From contig CAZSXE010000004.1 in assembly GCA_964611185.1 (NCBI GenBank), positions 19,571 through 83,570 of the forward strand: a stretch of DNA of 64,000 bases, written 5' to 3'. This document shows, in pieces, positions 7,860-15,776 of the stretch. The position numbers were made by a program, and so were the translations under genes. The notes under the pieces are model-generated. The model searched no databases. It was not told the origin of the DNA and saw only the letters and a list, made by a program, of their open reading frames with translations. Origin of the DNA: CAAGNP01 sp964611185. Lineage in GTDB: Bacteria > Bacteroidota > Bacteroidia > Bacteroidales > UBA932. The number at the start of each line of letters is the position of its first letter. The stretch's first letter is position 1.

Positions 7860-9045
7860 GTTTTATAACGCTTTAAAAGAAAGACTTGATTCTTACTCGG
7901 AAGAGGTGGAGAATGATGATTGGCTGGCTCTTAAAGCTGATATAATGAAAAGGAAAAGGTTGCGTCTCTTTTATTATTCTGCTGCAGCAGTTATAGTAGC
8001 TCTTATCGGCCTTACTGCCGGTTTGGCTATTGTCGATAAACCTAATTCCATAGGAGTTATTACCCCTCTTGAGCATAGAGCTATTACGATGGCATCTTCT
8101 TATACTATTTCTGCTCCCCATTATTATGAACTTCAAGATATATATTTAAAAGATAGAGGTCAGAGTGTTTTAAATGACAAATCGGAGGAAGATGATAAAA
8201 CTGAAAGAATCGATAAAGTGTCTATTGAATATAAAGCTGATAATAAGAGTGTTGACGAGTCAAAAATAAGATCATCCGATAGAAATGATATGATGGATAC
8301 TAAAGGAGATCTCGTAATCAGTGATTTTCCTGAAGATGACTATCTTTCTGTAAATGAGAAAGTTACCGTAAAAAAAGTGCAGAAATATGATGTGTCTGTT
8401 GTGGGGAATAGCTCGATTTTAGGTGAAAATTTTAATACTACACTGTTATATGGCGTTGCTCAAGAGAAGATGATAAGTTATAATACATCCCTCGTCTCTT
8501 CTCAGACGATTAAACCCAATAACGATACTGATGATAAAGTGCTGAATCTCGATCCGGACTATGAGTATAATTATCAACTACCGGTTTCATTCGGTCTATC
8601 TTTCAGAGTAGGAGTAGTAAATAATTTGTTTTTAGAAACAGGACTTTTCGCGACAAAAATGAAAACGGAAGTTAAAACCGGAGCCAATTCTCTTGCCGGC
8701 AATATTGAATTTTGGTATGTAGGTATTCCGATAAAGGCATCATGGTCGTTTTTTTCGAGCAGATATTTCGACGCTTATGTGGCCGGAGGAGGAAGTTTGG
8801 AAAAATGTGTCTCCATTAATTCATCTCTTGTGGCTATTAATCAAGTCCCGAAAGATATTCCTCTTCTGTTTTCGCTAAATGCCAATGTGGGTTTTCAGTT
8901 CAATATTATCCCTCAGGTATCTCTCTTTTTCGAACCTGGCATCTCATATTTTTTCGATAAGCGCAATCCTCTCCCTTCAATTAGAAATAATAAACCCTTT
9001 AATGTTAATCTTCAGGGCGGCTTAAGATTTAATTTTAATATTTAA
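7834..9045 (+). CDS. Single-TM protein with C-terminal outer-membrane-barrel-like domain; probable anti-sigma partner
   Basis: A 403-residue protein overlapping the ECF sigma gene by 26 bases. Residues 1-44 are charged and cytoplasmic-looking, with a Trp-containing helix (DDWLALKADIM) and a basic KRKRLRL cluster; residues 45-67 form one transmembrane helix; 70-190 are low-complexity, charged and Asp/Glu/Lys-rich; the rest (from ~195) has alternating hydrophobic strands (FGLSFRVGVV, FLETGLFATKM, YVGIPIKASWSF, FDAYVAGGGS) ending in the aromatic strand GGLRFNFNI, like PorT/OmpW-type barrels. Coupling to the sigma gene suggests the N-terminus binds the sigma factor. An inner-membrane helix fused to an outer-membrane-barrel-like domain is topologically odd. 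Two ATG codons (7834, 7840) are possible starts. Confidence 0.75.
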   Translation: MNMKEIKDKFYNALKERLDSYSEEVENDDWLALKADIMKRKRLRLFYYSAAAVIVALIGLTAGLAIVDKPNSIGVITPLEHRAITMASSYTISAPHYYELQDIYLKDRGQSVLNDKSEEDDKTERIDKVSIEYKADNKSVDESKIRSSDRNDMMDTKGDLVISDFPEDDYLSVNEKVTVKKVQKYDVSVVGNSSILGENFNTTLLYGVAQEKMISYNTSLVSSQTIKPNNDTDDKVLNLDPDYEYNYQLPVSFGLSFRVGVVNNLFLETGLFATKMKTEVKTGANSLAGNIEFWYVGIPIKASWSFFSSRYFDAYVAGGGSLEKCVSINSSLVAINQVPKDIPLLFSLNANVGFQFNIIPQVSLFFEPGISYFFDKRNPLPSIRNNKPFNVNLQGGLRFNFNI

Positions 9046-9072
9046 AAGGTTATCGATTTTTTAAATATTTTT

Positions 9073-9102
9073 TTGATAACTAAAAAACTTAGTTTATATT
9101 TG
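9073..9102 (+). promoter_or_regulatory. Promoter with operator-like dyad for blaI/M56 operon
   Basis: TTG at 9073-9075, a 19-base spacer and TATATTTG at 9095-9102 make a good -33/-7 promoter, 20 bases before the ATG. The spacer is filled by an inverted repeat, AACTAA (9078-9083), five bases, TTAGTT (9089-9094). A third half-site TTAGTT is at 9116-9121, touching the start codon. This is the expected place for the operator of an autoregulating BlaI-type repressor. Binding is inferred, not shown. Confidence 0.6.
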
Positions 9103-9121
9103 TGTATAATTTATTTTAGTT

Positions 9122-9505
9122 ATGAGAAAAAAATATTTCGGATTATTAACCCCCAAGGAGGAGGAGATTATGAATTTCTTTTGGGAGCACGGTAAATTGT
9201 TTGTTAAGGATTTGCTTGATTTGATTCCTGAGCCGAAGCCTCATTTTAATACCATTTCTACATTTGTAAGAGCTCTTGAGGAGAAAGGTTACTTATCTCA
9301 TGAAGAGAGCGGTAATTCTTATTGTTATTTTCCATTGTTGAATAGAGAGCAGTTCCATAATGAATCGCTGAAGGGTGTTATTGGAAAATATTATAATAAT
9401 TCAATTCTAAGTGCCGTTTCCTCTCTTGTTGAGGAGGAGGCCATCTCTGTGGAAGATTTGAAAAAATTAATTTATCAAGTGGAAAACGGAAATAAAAAAA
9501 TTTAA
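9122..9505 (+). CDS. BlaI/MecI/CopY family transcriptional repressor
   Basis: A 127-residue winged-helix repressor of the BlaI/MecI family. The N-terminal winged helix is clear (LTPKEEEIMNFFWEHG, then FNTISTFVRALEEKGYLSHEE), followed by a C-terminal helical dimerisation part (ILSAVSSLVEEEAISVEDLKKLIYQVE). In characterised relatives the repressor is inactivated by proteolysis triggered by the partner membrane sensor, and it controls its own operon. The partner, an M56 peptidase, starts 3 bases downstream. No beta-lactamase gene is nearby, so the regulated function is not obviously antibiotic resistance. An inverted repeat lies in its promoter. Confidence 0.92.
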   Translation: MRKKYFGLLTPKEEEIMNFFWEHGKLFVKDLLDLIPEPKPHFNTISTFVRALEEKGYLSHEESGNSYCYFPLLNREQFHNESLKGVIGKYYNNSILSAVSSLVEEEAISVEDLKKLIYQVENGNKKI

Positions 9506-9508
9506 GTT

Positions 9509-10930
9509 ATGGGAGCTTTTTTAGTATATACCTTTAAAGTGGCGATTTGTCTTTTGCTGTTTTTTGTTTTTGTTAAATTGGCCTTCGGCAATGATACATT
9601 TCATCGCTTTAATCGTGCTGCGTGGCTTTCAATCATTCCACTTTCGCTGATTATTCCTCTTTTTAATTTCAAGTTTTTGAAGTGGATGGGATGGAAATCT
9701 GAATCGATGGAGGCTGTGGAATTGGCGCAAGCCGAGGAGGTAAGTATCGGATCTATTGCCTCTGGGGGCGATGAAACAAGTATTTCACTGATCGTTTCTA
9801 TTGCTGTCGCAATATGGCTTCTCGGTGCAATTGCCGTAGGCTTAACATTCTTGGTATCTTACTTTAAGATGTTCAGGACTATCCACTCCGGAGGATATAA
9901 TTCTTCGTATGCGGAGTTGGTGAATAATTGTAAAGATATAGTTAAATATAGTGGAGATGTTAGATTATCTGTGGTGGAATGTGATATTCCCCCATTTAGC
10001 TGGATGAATTATATTGTTATTTCTAAGAAGGATATAGATGAAGACGGAAGGGAGATTCTTTTGCATGAAATTTCCCATATAAAGGCAAAACATTCGATTG
10101 ATATGATATTTATCGATCTAATGATTGTGTTTCAGTGGTTTAATCCTGCCTCTTATCTTATAAAAAGGTCACTGCAGCAAGTTCACGAATATTGTGCTGA
10201 CGATTCAGTTATCGAAGCAGGCGTGGACGGGCGAAAGTACCAGTTATTATTAATCAAAAAAGCTGTTGGACAGCGTCTCTATACTATGGCCAACAGCTTT
10301 AATCACAGCAAATTAAAAAACAGAATTACTATGATGTTAAAAGAAAAATCATCTCGTTGGGGGTATGCAAAATGTCTTTATGCTCTCCCGCTACTACTAA
10401 TCGCCGCTACGGCATTTGCATCACCCGAAATGTCGTCTGCTTTTGAAGACATTTCAAATGTCAAATTTACACAAAATTCTCCTATTAAAGACACAGTCGA
10501 TAAAAAAAATGGGAATGCGATCGATGAGGTCGTAGTTGTATCTTATGGAGATAAAAATAATTCTCAAGAGAAAGTTGAAAAAGAGGAGGTCTATCAATAT
10601 GCTATAATTGAAGAAAAGCCTACTTTTAATGGGGGAAATCCAGGTGAATTTTCAAAATGGGTGGCTCAAAATCTTATTTATCCTGACGGTGCGAGAAAGA
10701 ATAAAACCGCAGGGAGGCTCACTTATCAGTTTACAATAGGGAAAGATGGTAAACTATCCAATATAAAAGAGATGAGAGCCAATATTACAGGAGATAAATC
10801 AAAGGCGCATCTTCTTAAGGAGGAGGCTATGAGAGTATTATTGTCATCTCCTGCTTGGACCCCAGGCAAAAAGGATGGGAAAGCGGTAGATGTAGTTATG
10901 ATTTTCCCTATCATATTCCAAGTAAGATAA
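9509..10930 (+). CDS. BlaR1-like M56 metallopeptidase fused to TonB C-terminal domain
   Basis: A 473-residue inner-membrane sensor protease. The N-terminal half has hydrophobic segments near residues 4-26, 38-55 and 92-118. The zinc-protease motif HEISH is at 186-190 and the third ligand Glu227 lies in HEYCADD, typical of peptidase family M56 (BlaR1/MecR1). After a further membrane segment (~285-303) comes a periplasmic linker with DEVVVVSYGD (339-348), resembling the start of SusC-type receptors, then a TonB C-terminal-like domain (~370-473; IYPDGARKNKTAGRLTYQF). It probably senses an envelope signal and cleaves the adjacent BlaI-like repressor. The penicillin-binding sensor domain of true BlaR1 is absent, so the ligand is unknown. 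Confidence 0.88.
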   Translation: MGAFLVYTFKVAICLLLFFVFVKLAFGNDTFHRFNRAAWLSIIPLSLIIPLFNFKFLKWMGWKSESMEAVELAQAEEVSIGSIASGGDETSISLIVSIAVAIWLLGAIAVGLTFLVSYFKMFRTIHSGGYNSSYAELVNNCKDIVKYSGDVRLSVVECDIPPFSWMNYIVISKKDIDEDGREILLHEISHIKAKHSIDMIFIDLMIVFQWFNPASYLIKRSLQQVHEYCADDSVIEAGVDGRKYQLLLIKKAVGQRLYTMANSFNHSKLKNRITMMLKEKSSRWGYAKCLYALPLLLIAATAFASPEMSSAFEDISNVKFTQNSPIKDTVDKKNGNAIDEVVVVSYGDKNNSQEKVEKEEVYQYAIIEEKPTFNGGNPGEFSKWVAQNLIYPDGARKNKTAGRLTYQFTIGKDGKLSNIKEMRANITGDKSKAHLLKEEAMRVLLSSPAWTPGKKDGKAVDVVMIFPIIFQVR

Positions 10931-10966
10931 AGCTATGAATGGAGGCAGGATTTTATTTATAGCTTT
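10929..10966 (+). terminator. Possible intrinsic terminator after the M56 gene
   Basis: AAAGCTAT (10929-10936) pairs with ATAGCTTT (10959-10966) around a 22-base loop, followed by a T-rich stretch (CTTTTGATTTT). The stem overlaps the stop codon. The long loop makes this a moderate call. Confidence 0.4.
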
Positions 10967-10994
10967 TCTTTTGATTTTATGTGTTGTGAAAAAT

Positions 10995-11025
10995 TTGGAA
11001 ATCATACAAATATAACTTATTTTTG
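10995..11025 (+). promoter_or_regulatory. rpsA promoter
   Basis: TTG at 10995-10997, a 20-base spacer and TATTTTTG at 11018-11025 match the Bacteroidota consensus. The transcript would carry a ~60-base leader, starting with a short hairpin (TCCTTC/GAAGGA, 11029-11047). Confidence 0.65.
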
Positions 11026-11091
11026 CGCTCCTTCTGAAAATGAAGGATTATAAATAATGTTTAACGCCTTGTTGATTAATTAATTACAAAC

Positions 11092-12996
11092 ATGACAAAA
11101 GAAAAACAAATCGTGGAGAATGATGATAATATCGATCTCCCAAAAGTAAAAAATGAAGAGGATAAATTAGACTCTTTCGTAGAAGAGGCTCCCGCAATCG
11201 AGGATGCTACCAAAAAACGCAAAAGCAATGCCTCTGTTCCTGTCGATAAATTTGACTGGGATAGTTTTGAAAAAGACTCTGCCTGCGATATTGATAAAAA
11301 CGCAGTGGAAGAGAGTTACAACCAGACACTTTCAAAAGTAGTTGAAAACGAAGTAGTAGAGGGTGTGGTTATGGCTCTTAATAAAAGAGAGGTTCTTGTA
11401 AATATCGGATACAAGAGCGAAGGAGTTATTAATATAAATGAATTCCGCTATGACCCAGATATTAAAGTGGGCGATAAAGTGGAAGTATATGTAGAAACAG
11501 CTGAAGATAAAAAAGGGCAGCTGATTCTTTCTCATAGAAAAGCACATTCACTGCACTCTTGGGATATGGTTAATGATGCTTTTGAAAAAGACGAAGTGGT
11601 TAAAGGCTATGTTAAATGCCGCACCAAAGGTGGTATGATTGTCGATGTATTCGGAATCGAGGCGTTTCTTCCCGGTTCTCAAATTGATGTCAAACCGATT
11701 CGTGATTACGATGTCTTCGTAAATAAAACTATGGATTTCAAAATTGTCAAAATCAATCATGAATTCCGTAATGTAGTCGTATCTCATAAGGCTCTAATTG
11801 AAGCTGAAATCGAGGCTCAGAAAGCCGATATTATCGGTAAACTTGAAAAAGGTCAGATTCTTGAAGGAACTGTTAAAAATATCACCTCTTATGGCGTATT
11901 TGTCGATCTCGGTGGTGTTGACGGGCTTATCCATATTACCGACCTTTCATGGGGAAGAATAAATCATCCTGACGAGGTAGTAACTCTTGATCAGAAGATC
12001 AATGTAGTTATTCTTGATTTTGATGATACTAAGAAGCGTATCGCATTGGGCTTAAAACAGCTTACTCCTCATCCTTGGGATGCTTTGAATCCTGATTTGA
12101 AAGTTGGTGACAAGGTAAAAGGTAAAGTGGTAGTTATTGCCGATTACGGCGCATTCATCGAGATTCAGCCTGGTGTTGAAGGTCTTATCCATGTTTCAGA
12201 AATGAGCTGGAGTCTTCATTTACGCAGTGCTCAGGATTTCTTGAAAGTGGGAGATGAAGTAGAAGCAGTTATCCTTACCCTTGATAGAGATGAGAGAAAA
12301 ATGTCTCTCGGTATCAAACAGCTTAAAGAGGATCCTTGGACCAATATCCTTGAAAAATATCCTATTAATTCAAAACATACCGCAACTGTTCGCAATTTCA
12401 CTAATTTCGGTGTATTTGTTGAGCTTGAAGAGGGTGTTGACGGACTCGTTCATATCAGTGATCTTTCTTGGACAAAGAAGATTAAGCATCCTTCAGAATT
12501 TACCTCCATCGGAGATACCCTTGAGGTAGTAGTTCTTGAGGTCGATCAGGAAAATCGCCGTCTCAGCCTTGGTCACAAACAGCTTGAAGAAAATCCTTGG
12601 GATGTGTTTGAAACTGTATTTACCCTCGGTTCTGTTCACGAAGGGACAATCATTAATTTTATCGATAAAGGTGCTACCGTCGCTCTTCCTTACGGAATTG
12701 AAGGATTCTGCTCAATAAAGAATCTTGTTAAACAGGATGGAACTACTGCTAATGTCGATGAAAAGCTTGATTTCAAAGTGATTGAATTCAATAAATCGAA
12801 CAAGAAAATAGTCCTTTCTCATACCAAAACTTGGGAAGAACCCAAGAAAGAGGAAGTGAAGGAAAAATTATTGGATACCGATAGCACTCAGAAAGCGGTT
12901 AAGAAATTGAAAGCCAATTTGGAAAAAACCACTTTGGGAGACATTTCTGAACTCGCCGACTTGAAAGATAAGATGGAAAAATCTGCAAAAAAATAA
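11092..12996 (+). CDS. rpsA: 30S ribosomal protein S1
   Basis: S1 binds mRNA on the 30S subunit and helps initiation, which matters in Bacteroidota where Shine-Dalgarno sequences are rare. The 634 residues start with an acidic, low-complexity extension (~1-80), followed by six S1/OB domains starting near residues 88, 172, 257, 342, 429 and 514. The canonical pattern is plain in the third to fifth (SYGVFVDLGGVDGLIHITDLSW, with close copies below it), while the last is more diverged. The C-terminus is Lys-rich. It is transcribed singly from its own promoter, and a strong terminator follows. Bacteroidota S1 is usually slightly shorter; the extra length is in the acidic N-terminus. Confidence 0.96.
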   Translation: MTKEKQIVENDDNIDLPKVKNEEDKLDSFVEEAPAIEDATKKRKSNASVPVDKFDWDSFEKDSACDIDKNAVEESYNQTLSKVVENEVVEGVVMALNKREVLVNIGYKSEGVININEFRYDPDIKVGDKVEVYVETAEDKKGQLILSHRKAHSLHSWDMVNDAFEKDEVVKGYVKCRTKGGMIVDVFGIEAFLPGSQIDVKPIRDYDVFVNKTMDFKIVKINHEFRNVVVSHKALIEAEIEAQKADIIGKLEKGQILEGTVKNITSYGVFVDLGGVDGLIHITDLSWGRINHPDEVVTLDQKINVVILDFDDTKKRIALGLKQLTPHPWDALNPDLKVGDKVKGKVVVIADYGAFIEIQPGVEGLIHVSEMSWSLHLRSAQDFLKVGDEVEAVILTLDRDERKMSLGIKQLKEDPWTNILEKYPINSKHTATVRNFTNFGVFVELEEGVDGLVHISDLSWTKKIKHPSEFTSIGDTLEVVVLEVDQENRRLSLGHKQLEENPWDVFETVFTLGSVHEGTIINFIDKGATVALPYGIEGFCSIKNLVKQDGTTANVDEKLDFKVIEFNKSNKKIVLSHTKTWEEPKKEEVKEKLLDTDSTQKAVKKLKANLEKTTLGDISELADLKDKMEKSAKK

Positions 12997-13042
12997 TGGA
13001 TTTTTCTCTTACTACATCACAAACACGCAGTAAGTAGATATC

Positions 13043-13080
13043 AAAGCGCTCTTATGTAATACATACATGGGCGCTTTTTT
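13043..13080 (+). terminator. Intrinsic terminator after rpsA
   Basis: AAAGCGCTC pairs with GGGCGCTTT in a stem with a loop containing ATGTAATACATACAT, directly followed by a T run (GCGCTTTTTTATT). It lies 47 bases after the rpsA stop and matches a rho-independent terminator well. Confidence 0.85.
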
Positions 13081-13126
13081 ATTGTCGATATAGGGAAGAT
13101 ATTTTTATATCGAACTGATAAAATAT

Positions 13127-13134
13127 TAAATTTG
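13127..13134 (+). promoter_or_regulatory. -7 element for the S41 protease gene
   Basis: TAAATTTG fits TAnnTTTG, 17 bases before the ATG. No clear TTG at -33. Confidence 0.45.
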
Positions 13135-13151
13135 TTTTTTATATCAATTTT

Positions 13152-14732
13152 ATGAAGAAAATATTATTAATTATACTCTTATCTCTGATGGCTTTGGGGA
13201 TGATGGCCCAAAATGGAAATAATGTTTCGGGGCAGATTACAAAATTCGGGCAAACACTCTATTATATAAATAACTATTATCTTGATACGGTCAATTTTAA
13301 GACAATTGTGGATAAGGCAATTATTGCTGCTATCGGGGAGCTTGATCCACATTCTTCTTTTATATCGTCTGATGATGTAAAAGCGATGAACGAACCTCTT
13401 GAGGGAGAATTTGAAGGGATTGGTGTCGAGTTTGCAATAATCCACGATACTTTAACTGTACAAGCTCCGGTATTTGGGGGGCCATCGGAGAAAGTGGGAA
13501 TATTGACAGGCGATAAAATTGTCTCTGTTAATGGAGAGAATATTGCAGGTATCTCTTTAACTAATGAAATGGTTTTCAAATATTTACGAGGAGCTAAAGG
13601 GACAAAGGTGGATCTCGGGATAGTTCGCAAGGAGGAGAGAAAATTATTAATTTTCACAGTGGTGAGGGACAAAATACCATTGAATAGCGTAGATGCGGTA
13701 TATCAGGTAGAACCAGGATATTTATATATAAAACTCAGCCGTTTTGCCTCTTCTTCTTACGATGAAATGATTCAAGCTATGGCGAGCGTTAAAGGGGCTA
13801 TAAAAGGGATAATTCTCGATTTGAGAGGTAATTCAGGGGGCTATCTCTATTCTGCAATCAAGATTGCAAATGAATTTCTTGATAAAAACAATATGATTGT
13901 CTATACCCAGGGGAGAACTGTACCCGATATGAAAGAGCTTGCTGACGGGAATGGGAAATATAAAAGAGGGCCTCTTGTACTCCTTGTTGATGAAAATTCG
14001 GCATCTGCAAGTGAAATAGTGTCAGGAGCTGTCCAAGACTGGGATAGAGGAATTATAATAGGAAGACGCACTTTCGGAAAGGGGCTTGTTCAACAAGCTA
14101 TGCCTCTGAGTGACGGCTCGCAGCTGAGGCTTACAATTGCGAAATATCACACCCCTTCCGGTAGAGTAATCCAGTCCCCTTATAAAAATGGAAAATCTCA
14201 AGAATATTATCTTGATTTTTATAAGAGATATGCTCACGGGGAGTCTTTCAGCAAGGACAGTATCCATTTTCCCGATTCTCTCAAATATAAAACATTGCGT
14301 TTGAAAAGGACTGTTTTTGGCGGAGGAGGGATTATGCCGGATATATTTGTCCCTGCCGACACCTCATATTATTCTGATTATTACGCCTCGCTTCTGAGAC
14401 GGGGTGTCGTGATAGAGTATATGAATGATCAGATAGATAAAAACAGAAAAGTATGGAGTGTGTATTCTTCTTTTGAAAAATTTGATAAACATTTCATTAT
14501 TACAGATGATATGTTTAACGGTTTGGTCGATGCGGCAAAGAAAAAAGGGATTGAGCCTGATGAAGCTCAAATCGCTATTTCAAAAAATGTATTAAAAATA
14601 TATATGAAAGCATTAGTAGCGAGTTCAATAGTCGGTAGAGATGCTTTCTACAGGATTTTACACAAATATGATGATCCTGTATTCATTAAAACAATGGAAG
14701 TATTAAAAAACTGGGAGAAGTATGGATTTTAA
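13152..14732 (+). CDS. S41 family C-terminal processing peptidase (CtpA/Prc-like)
   Basis: A 526-residue exported serine protease that trims or degrades envelope proteins. There is an N-terminal signal peptide (MKKILLIILLSLMALGMMAQ), a short helical segment with the ELDPHSSFI motif, a PDZ domain (~residues 83-165; GEFEGIGVEF, KVGILTGDKIVSVNGENI) and the S41 catalytic domain. The Ser/Lys dyad is Ser285 (in NSASASEI) and Lys310 (in FGKGLVQQ), 25 residues apart as in the family. A C-terminal helical tail of about 150 residues follows. The next gene overlaps its end by 11 bases. Substrates are unknown; Bacteroidota often have several paralogues. Confidence 0.93.
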   Translation: MKKILLIILLSLMALGMMAQNGNNVSGQITKFGQTLYYINNYYLDTVNFKTIVDKAIIAAIGELDPHSSFISSDDVKAMNEPLEGEFEGIGVEFAIIHDTLTVQAPVFGGPSEKVGILTGDKIVSVNGENIAGISLTNEMVFKYLRGAKGTKVDLGIVRKEERKLLIFTVVRDKIPLNSVDAVYQVEPGYLYIKLSRFASSSYDEMIQAMASVKGAIKGIILDLRGNSGGYLYSAIKIANEFLDKNNMIVYTQGRTVPDMKELADGNGKYKRGPLVLLVDENSASASEIVSGAVQDWDRGIIIGRRTFGKGLVQQAMPLSDGSQLRLTIAKYHTPSGRVIQSPYKNGKSQEYYLDFYKRYAHGESFSKDSIHFPDSLKYKTLRLKRTVFGGGGIMPDIFVPADTSYYSDYYASLLRRGVVIEYMNDQIDKNRKVWSVYSSFEKFDKHFIITDDMFNGLVDAAKKKGIEPDEAQIAISKNVLKIYMKALVASSIVGRDAFYRILHKYDDPVFIKTMEVLKNWEKYGF

Positions 14733-15771
14733 AAAAACAGTAATATCGTTATTATTAATAAGTGTGTTGTCGTGTAGCGGGATTAACACTCTTTTTTCAC
14801 AAAGCAGAGGAGAAACGAGGCAGTATAAGTCTGCTGTTTCTAAAGGAGATATGAAAGGGTACGAGAAGTTTTTAAAAAAATATCCCAATTCTGTTTATGC
14901 TCCCAAAATCAATCATATTATAGACTCTGTAAATTTTTCAAAAGTTAATAAGAGTGATATTTCTTCCTGTCTCTCATTCATCTGTACATACCCGGATTCT
15001 CATTATTGCGCAGAGCTTGATGATATTATTGAATCATCTGTTCTTAGAGACAGATATATTCAAAATGATAAACAGCTTGATAAATGCAGATTAATAGAGC
15101 CTTTGACAAGCGTTAGAATAGGGGATAGAGGGTACTATTATTACATTTATGAAAATTATGGTGAAAAATACCCCGATATGCTTGAGTATGTGGCCGCTTT
15201 ACTTGATAAGGAGAGCGGTACTTCTTATTATGCAATGTTCTCTGGGAAGAAAAAACCCTCTTCAAATATGATAGGATATATCATTGAGGGTGAAATAATG
15301 GATGAGGAGACTAACAGGCAGTTTAAAACACCTGAGATGACCTATTTGCTGAACATCCTCACTCATAAAGATTTCTTAGTCCCTATTTCCAAAGGGGATA
15401 TTATTACTGATCAGGCTATAGAATGGTGGCTGGAGAATAATAAGAAAAGAGCGAGGAAATTGAATTTCGGAATTCTCTTAGAAGAAAGCTCTATTGTGGA
15501 TAAATTCAAAACGATGGCAGAGTTTGAGAAAAATAAAGTGTATAAAGTCGCCTTATTTGATATTAGAGGCTATACAGTAATATGTGCTCAAAAATCTTCT
15601 TCTGAATATATTCTTGTGTGGTGTGAGCCTGTTTGTAAAAATACTGATAAAGATTTATTACTTAATACCATTTACTTTGAAAGCACTAATTCTTTGGTCC
15701 TTTATTATTATAAGGGAAAAACTACTTTCAAGGTAAGGGTTAACCTTGCAAATAAAGAGGTAAGATATTGA
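14722..15771 (+). CDS. Exported protein of unknown function, coupled to the S41 protease
   Basis: I do not recognise a family. The 349-residue protein starts 11 bases inside the protease gene, so translation is probably coupled. The N-terminus is a signal sequence with a possible, slightly atypical lipobox (SVLSC, Cys18). Residues ~35-105 contain two repeats of a pattern like GDMKGYEKFLKKYPNSVYAPKINHII and SSCLSFICTYPDSHYCAELDDII, reminiscent of TPR-like helical hairpins built on a Tyr-Pro-Asn/Asp-Ser motif. The middle and C-terminal parts are mixed alpha/beta (KVALFDIRGYTVICAQKS) without known motifs. It may be a substrate, adaptor or partner of the protease; this is context inference only. 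Confidence 0.6.
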   Translation: MDFKKTVISLLLISVLSCSGINTLFSQSRGETRQYKSAVSKGDMKGYEKFLKKYPNSVYAPKINHIIDSVNFSKVNKSDISSCLSFICTYPDSHYCAELDDIIESSVLRDRYIQNDKQLDKCRLIEPLTSVRIGDRGYYYYIYENYGEKYPDMLEYVAALLDKESGTSYYAMFSGKKKPSSNMIGYIIEGEIMDEETNRQFKTPEMTYLLNILTHKDFLVPISKGDIITDQAIEWWLENNKKRARKLNFGILLEESSIVDKFKTMAEFEKNKVYKVALFDIRGYTVICAQKSSSEYILVWCEPVCKNTDKDLLLNTIYFESTNSLVLYYYKGKTTFKVRVNLANKEVRY

Positions 15772-15776
15772 TTTCT

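Noticed and set aside
9122..10930. A beta-lactam resistance locus
   Set aside because: BlaI and M56 proteins are present, but no beta-lactamase or PBP gene is near and the M56 protein lacks the penicillin-binding sensor domain.
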